This document shows, piece after piece, positions 45,021 through 48,139 of a stretch of DNA of 48,139 nt. The stretch is from Pedobacter panaciterrae. Lineage in GTDB: Bacteria > Bacteroidota > Bacteroidia > Sphingobacteriales > Sphingobacteriaceae. A program made the position numbers and the translations under genes. The stretch is from positions 1 to 48,139 of the forward strand of contig NZ_LGEL01000052.1 of NCBI RefSeq assembly GCF_001636695.1, given 5' to 3'. The notes under the pieces were generated by a model. The model was not told the DNA's origin. It did no database searches and was given only the letters and a program-made list of their open reading frames with translations. Each line of letters starts with the position of its first letter. Position 1 is the stretch's first letter.

Positions 45021-46244
45021 TCAGATTTTATCGTATCGGAGCACATAATGACGGTACAGATGGCTAATGCGGAATAGTTGCTCTGCAATGAATAGCAACA
45101 CTACTAATGGTAGCAACAATTCCATATGATCTGACTTCCAGAAAACATAGGTAAATACCGTTAACAGCCGGGTGTACTCGAGATTGTAAATCCATTTTCG
45201 CTGTTCCATTAACGCACCGCAATTGACTAGCGTAAGCAGAACAAAGCCAACAATAAACAGCTTATCGGCAGTTTCAAAGAAAGGATATAAACCGGTAATT
45301 AAGGTTAACAGAATTACACTGATAATGATTTGTATATTCAGGTAGCCTCTGAATTTGAACCGGTAAGAAGAGAATACTTTGTGCTGTAAGTATTTCTTTT
45401 CGAGCATAGGTCTGATTTCCTGATCTAATCTTGATGGGTGACCAAAGATTATTTTTAATCTGGTACCTAAGCCGGATTCTTTTTTACATGCTGCTAAGAT
45501 TTCCAGATAGTAATGAAAGTGTTGCCATAAGAAGCTGTAACTTTTTACGGGATGTGTAAGGCCATATTTTGGCTGTTCTTCTTCTTTTTGGAATGTCCCA
45601 AATATTTTATCCCAGAATACGAATACATCACCATAGTTCTTATCAAGATATTTCTCGTCGCTGGCATGGTGAACCCCATGTATGGAAGGAGAGACCAGAA
45701 TGTATTCGAGCCAGCCCATATTTTTAACCAGTTGAGTATGGGTAAAAAAGGAGTACGCACCATGAACAACAAGAATAGTGATTACCATGGCAGGATGAAA
45801 TCCTAGTAGCGGTATTACACACCAAAAAAGATTTCTGATCAGGGCCTGAAAAACGGTAATCCTTGCTGATACGGTAAAGTTAAATTCTTCACTTTGATGG
45901 TGTACAATATGTGCTGCCCATAGGATGTTTACCTCATGACCCAAACGGTGATACCAATACCAAATAAGGTCTGTAACAAGGATCAATAATATCCATACCC
46001 ACCATGTATTTGGTATGCTGAAAAGTGCATAATTTGTATAGATCCAAAAGAACAGGCTGTAGAAACTTGCAGATATAAACAGGTTAAGAAGCCTTTCGGC
46101 AATACCTATACTGAGGTTGGATATGGAACTTTCATATTTGAACAAATGTGTTTTTTTTAGCTTTACAGCAATTCCATATTCTAAAAACAGAAACAGAAAA
46201 AAAGCTGGAATAGCGAAGGCTAAATAGTTAAAATGACTAATCAT
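45021..46244 (-). CDS. sterol desaturase / fatty acid hydroxylase family protein
   Basis: A 407-residue membrane protein with a di-iron centre expected from its histidine boxes: HRLGHE, HIVHHQS and HGVHH (about residues 113-220). Some four helices surround the centre and further helices lie in the C-terminal third. Such enzymes hydroxylate or desaturate lipid chains; a fatty acid or sphingolipid/sulfonolipid chain is more likely than a sterol here. Its promoter element and a CTACTA-N3-TAGTAG palindrome lie just upstream, the same arrangement as before the divergent cysteine desulfurase. Confidence 0.88.
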   Translation of the reverse strand: MISHFNYLAFAIPAFFLFLFLEYGIAVKLKKTHLFKYESSISNLSIGIAERLLNLFISASFYSLFFWIYTNYALFSIPNTWWVWILLILVTDLIWYWYHRLGHEVNILWAAHIVHHQSEEFNFTVSARITVFQALIRNLFWCVIPLLGFHPAMVITILVVHGAYSFFTHTQLVKNMGWLEYILVSPSIHGVHHASDEKYLDKNYGDVFVFWDKIFGTFQKEEEQPKYGLTHPVKSYSFLWQHFHYYLEILAACKKESGLGTRLKIIFGHPSRLDQEIRPMLEKKYLQHKVFSSYRFKFRGYLNIQIIISVILLTLITGLYPFFETADKLFIVGFVLLTLVNCGALMEQRKWIYNLEYTRLLTVFTYVFWKSDHMELLLPLVVLLFIAEQLFRISHLYRHYVLRYDKI

Positions 46245-46262
46245 AATTTAATTCCTCTTGGC

Positions 46263-46270
46263 CAAATGTA
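46263..46270 (-). promoter_or_regulatory. Bacteroidetes -7 promoter element (TACATTTG), hydroxylase gene
   Basis: TACATTTG on the minus strand, 18 bases before the ATG at 46244. The same octamer is used for the cysteine desulfurase promoter at 46533-46540. Confidence 0.6.
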
Positions 46271-46278
46271 AATAAATA

Positions 46279-46293
46279 CTACTATTTTAGTAG
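46279..46293. promoter_or_regulatory. palindromic operator, copy 1 (CTACTA-TTT-TAGTAG)
   Basis: Core CTACTA-N3-TAGTAG, extended to perfect 15-base arms over 46270-46302. It lies 8 bases upstream of the TACATTTG element of the hydroxylase gene, over the expected -33 region, where a bound repressor would block transcription. Confidence 0.6.
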
Positions 46294-46359
46294 TATTTAT
46301 TTTGAATTATATTTTAGCAAACAAGTATGTTTCATTATTCAAGGTTTATACATTCCAAA

Positions 46360-46414
46360 ATTGCATAGACATTGTTTTACTATTGTGTAACGATTGTTTA
46401 AGTATTGTGTAAAC
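46360..46414. repeat. five 11-bp tandem repeats (ATTGTNTAANN)
   Basis: ATTGCATAGAC, ATTGTTTTACT, ATTGTGTAACG, ATTGTTTAAGT and ATTGTGTAAAC follow without spacer. All begin ATTG; units 2-5 share ATTGT. One unit per helical turn suggests cooperative protein binding along one DNA face. Confidence 0.65.
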
Positions 46415-46507
46415 CTCCGTAATTCGCTAATTATCAGTTTTTTGAGGAAGTGGTTTTTTGGGTAAAACAAGCCAATTAAAAAGGATTAAAATTTATTTTA
46501 ATAAAGT

Positions 46508-46522
46508 CTAGTAAATTAGTAG
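46508..46522. promoter_or_regulatory. palindromic operator, copy 2 (CTAGTA-AAT-TAGTAG)
   Basis: One base differs from a perfect palindrome. It ends 10 bases before the TACATTTG element at 46533, so it covers the -33 region of the riboswitch/cysteine desulfurase promoter. Confidence 0.55.
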
Positions 46523-46532
46523 TTTTTATTTA

Positions 46533-46540
46533 TACATTTG
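46533..46540 (+). promoter_or_regulatory. Bacteroidetes -7 promoter element (TACATTTG), riboswitch transcript
   Basis: TACATTTG matches TAnnTTTG; transcription would start near 46547, about 20 bases before the riboswitch aptamer. Confidence 0.6.
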
Positions 46541-46566
46541 CGACTCAATAGTTGTTCTTGTAATTT

Positions 46567-46677
46567 ACTTATCCAGAAAGACAGAGGGAAAGGCCCTACG
46601 ACGTCTTAGCAACCTGTACAAGCTCACGCTCGTAAAAGGTGCTAATTCCTGCTCCGCTAACACGGGGAAAGATAAAA
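46567..46677 (+). ncRNA. SAM-I riboswitch (S box)
   Basis: The aptamer shows the S-box landmarks in order: P1 CTTATC (46568-46573) pairing with GATAAA (46671-46676), the P2 kink-turn region with GAGGGA and GGCCCTACGA, TTAGCAACCT, and GGTGCTAATTCCTGC in P3/P4, then GGGGAAAGAT. No U-run follows; instead CCTCTT (46694-46699) can pair either with AAGAG (46684-46688) or with AAGAGG of the ribosome binding site (46750-46755), suggesting translational control. Confidence 0.92.
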
Positions 46678-46752
46678 AAGGTAAAGAGTTGTACCTCTTC
46701 TGCATAAGCTGACATCACAGAATGATTAATTTATAAATGATTAATTAAAAAG

Positions 46753-46758
46753 AGGAGG
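46753..46758 (+). promoter_or_regulatory. strong ribosome binding site (AGGAGG)
   Basis: A full AGGAGG lies 5 bases before the ATG at 46764. Such a site is rare among the genes of this window, most of which show none, and it fits control by sequestration through the upstream riboswitch. Confidence 0.75.
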
Positions 46759-46763
46759 AAGAA

Positions 46764-47900
46764 ATGAGAATTTATCTAGACAATGCTGCAACCACCCAAC
46801 TGGACAAAGAAGTTTACCAGGAAATTATTCCTTATTTATTGGAGTATTTTGGCAACCCATCATCACACCATGAAGATGGAAGGATTGTAAAAAGCGCTAT
46901 TGAAAATGCGAGAAATAATATTGCTGATCTTTTAAATACAGCTCCTAATGAAATTATCTTTACCAGCGGGGGTACTGAGGCAGATAATACAGCCATATTG
47001 TCCAGTGTGCATTCTGAACAGGTAAAGCATGTAATTACAACTCCCTTTGAGCATCATGCAGTTCTGCATACACTTGAAGCGCTTAAAAAGCGCGGTGAAA
47101 TAAGTTTAAGTTTTATAAATACTGATAATAAGGGAAACCTTGATATTGAGCATTTAGCGCAATTGCTAAAAAATAAGGAACGTTCGCTGGTATCAGTAAT
47201 GCATGCCAATAACGAAATCGGTAATCTAAATGATATTGAATTAATTGGCGAGCTCTGTTGTAGCAGCAACGCTATTTTTCATTCAGATACGGTGCAGACT
47301 ATTGGACACTACCGTCACGATCTTTCAAAATTGAATGCTCATTTTGTAGCTGCATCGGCACATAAATTTCATGGCCCAAAAGGTGTTGGATTTATTTACT
47401 GCAAAAACGGGATCCAGCTTTCGAGGTTGATTCATGGCGGGTCTCAGGAGCGCAGGCTACGTGCAGGAACTGAAAACATTCACGGCATTATTGGCCTTGC
47501 AAAAGCTTTGGAAATTGCCTACCGTGATATTGATGAACATGCAAGGTATATACAAAAGCTGAAAGACAGAATGATCTTTAAGTTGAAAGCTGAAATTCAG
47601 GGAGTGAAATTTAATGGGAATTCAGCCGATGCCGACAAGAGTCTTTATACGGTATTAAGTGTTAGTTTGCCACAACTTGAAGGTGCTGATGATTTACTGG
47701 GATATCTGGATGCAAATAATATTTCTGTATCCGGAGGAAGTGCCTGCTCTACAGGGGCAGCATCGCATGTGCTGAAAGCAATAGGTGCAGATCCATCCAG
47801 ACATACTGTACGCTTTTCGTTTAGTAAATATAATACGAAACAAGAGATAGATTACACTGTTGAAAGGCTCTCTGCAATATATAATCCGGTAACCGCATAA
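46764..47900 (+). CDS. cysteine desulfurase (NifS/IscS family)
   Basis: A 378-residue PLP enzyme that removes sulfur from cysteine as a protein persulfide. The PLP lysine is K201 (ASAHKFHGPKG) and the catalytic cysteine C328 (SGGSACSTGAASHVL); LDNAATT at the start and the TSGGTEADN cofactor loop (about 67-75) are standard. It differs from housekeeping SufS-type enzymes and lacks isc partners nearby. Because it lies behind a SAM-I riboswitch and a palindromic operator, a role in sulfur amino acid supply or recycling is more likely than general Fe-S assembly. Its stop overlaps an ATG of a 12-codon frame (TAATG). Confidence 0.93.
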   Translation: MRIYLDNAATTQLDKEVYQEIIPYLLEYFGNPSSHHEDGRIVKSAIENARNNIADLLNTAPNEIIFTSGGTEADNTAILSSVHSEQVKHVITTPFEHHAVLHTLEALKKRGEISLSFINTDNKGNLDIEHLAQLLKNKERSLVSVMHANNEIGNLNDIELIGELCCSSNAIFHSDTVQTIGHYRHDLSKLNAHFVAASAHKFHGPKGVGFIYCKNGIQLSRLIHGGSQERRLRAGTENIHGIIGLAKALEIAYRDIDEHARYIQKLKDRMIFKLKAEIQGVKFNGNSADADKSLYTVLSVSLPQLEGADDLLGYLDANNISVSGGSACSTGAASHVLKAIGADPSRHTVRFSFSKYNTKQEIDYTVERLSAIYNPVTA

Positions 47901-47916
47901 TGAGCTTAATAGAAAA

Positions 47917-48008
47917 GATTAACATCCTGGCTGTGTAGATTGCGTGGCTTTATGCAATGGTGGAAAGTTCATTCAGCTCGCTTTCTACAACACGCCGGGA
48001 TGTTAATT
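47917..48008 (+). ncRNA. candidate structured RNA, three-way junction
   Basis: P1: 47918-47931 pairs with 47994-48007 (14 bp, one G-U), then after a bulged T 47933-47936 pairs with 47990-47993. P2: 47939-47945 with 47952-47958, loop GGCTTT. P3: 47960-47967 with 47981-47988, 13-base loop. Only four junction bases stay unpaired. No U-run follows, so it is not a simple terminator. It lies in the 3' region of the cysteine desulfurase transcript. A 12-codon frame (47900-47938) overlaps its 5' arm. Identity unknown. Confidence 0.6.
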
Positions 48009-48073
48009 AATACCGTTTAACAATATACAGTAACGCCTAATAGAAGGGGACATTATAACATAAAAAATAAATA

Positions 48074-48088
48074 CTACTAAATTAGTAG
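48074..48088. promoter_or_regulatory. palindromic operator, copy 3 (CTACTA-AAT-TAGTAG)
   Basis: A perfect palindrome with the same core as copies 1 and 2. It lies 6 bases before a TTTG -33 box, presumably controlling a gene beyond the right edge. Confidence 0.6.
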
Positions 48089-48094
48089 ATTTTT

Positions 48095-48125
48095 TTTGAA
48101 TTGTTATTTCTATACATTATCTTTA
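48095..48125 (+). promoter_or_regulatory. candidate Bacteroidetes promoter at the right edge
   Basis: TTTG (48095-48098), 19 bases, then TATCTTTA (48118-48125), one mismatch from the TTTG-N19-TAnnTTTG consensus. The gene it serves starts outside the window. Confidence 0.5.
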
Positions 48126-48139
48126 CATCAATCTAATAA

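Larger units (their letters stand above)
46245..46763. other. 519-bp regulatory region between divergent genes
   Basis: No coding gene is seen. From left to right it holds the promoter element of the hydroxylase gene, palindrome copy 1, five 11-bp tandem repeats, palindrome copy 2, a promoter element, a SAM-I riboswitch and a strong ribosome binding site for the cysteine desulfurase. Confidence 0.8.

Noticed and set aside
46360-46414. CRISPR array
   Set aside because: Units are 11 bp without spacers and no cas genes are present.
47917-48008. tRNA or integron attC site
   Set aside because: It has three arms without an acceptor CCA, anticodon or T-loop sequence, and the ends do not fit the attC core consensus.

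Overview
The window looks like the chromosome of an AT-rich Bacteroidetes, most probably Sphingobacteriaceae (Pedobacter-like). Reasons: SusC/SusD pair with a DUF3823 lipoprotein, a GldB lipoprotein, a SIMPL-domain protein, an F-type ATP synthase operon without atpD/atpC, few Shine-Dalgarno sequences, and at least eight copies of the Bacteroidetes -7 promoter element TAnnTTTG just upstream of start codons. The genus is an inference. Bases 1-19 are not biological: they equal the Tn5/Nextera mosaic-end adapter, so the left edge is a sequencing-contig end.

Layout. 24-5795: ATP synthase genes in the order atpZ-like, small membrane protein, atpB, E, F, H, A, G (no beta or epsilon). 5880-7081: a small two-helix membrane protein, a terminator and a DUF4349 lipoprotein. 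7083-16437: ruvC (-), a flippase-like membrane protein, a GT2 glycosyltransferase and an orphan OppC-type permease that overlap, rnhB, a GT4 glycosyltransferase, gcvT, a ComB-family phosphatase, a patatin (-) and gldB (-). 16500-25119: an outer-membrane barrel, nadE, then lnt and a PH/SHOCT protein and rsmI (-), serS, a small envelope protein, a SIMPL protein and lspA. 25119-28900: ileS, a dksA-like gene and lspA form one minus-strand operon.

29165-40699: a GNAT acetyltransferase, then a compact polysaccharide-utilisation locus: GH92 alpha-mannosidase, a large membrane-spanning regulator with a winged-helix domain on the opposite strand, susC, susD and DUF3823, ended by a terminator. Substrate is probably alpha-mannan or mannose-rich N-glycan. 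40908-45005: an FtsX/MacB-type permease and a class C beta-lactamase-like hydrolase behind a candidate sigma-54 promoter. 45021-48139: a sterol-desaturase-family di-iron hydroxylase (-) and a cysteine desulfurase (+) diverge from a 519-bp regulatory region holding two copies of a CTA[CG]TA-N3-TAGTAG palindrome, five 11-bp tandem repeats and a SAM-I riboswitch. A third palindrome and a candidate promoter lie at the right edge, presumably for the next gene. Between the cysteine desulfurase and that promoter is a strong three-way-junction fold.

Best leads for something new: the membrane-anchored kelch/winged-helix regulator facing three 11-bp direct repeats upstream of susC; the layered control region of the cysteine desulfurase with its 3' structured element; and an isoleucyl-tRNA synthetase whose HIGH signature reads GIHH, the swap associated with strong mupirocin resistance in IleS2 enzymes.
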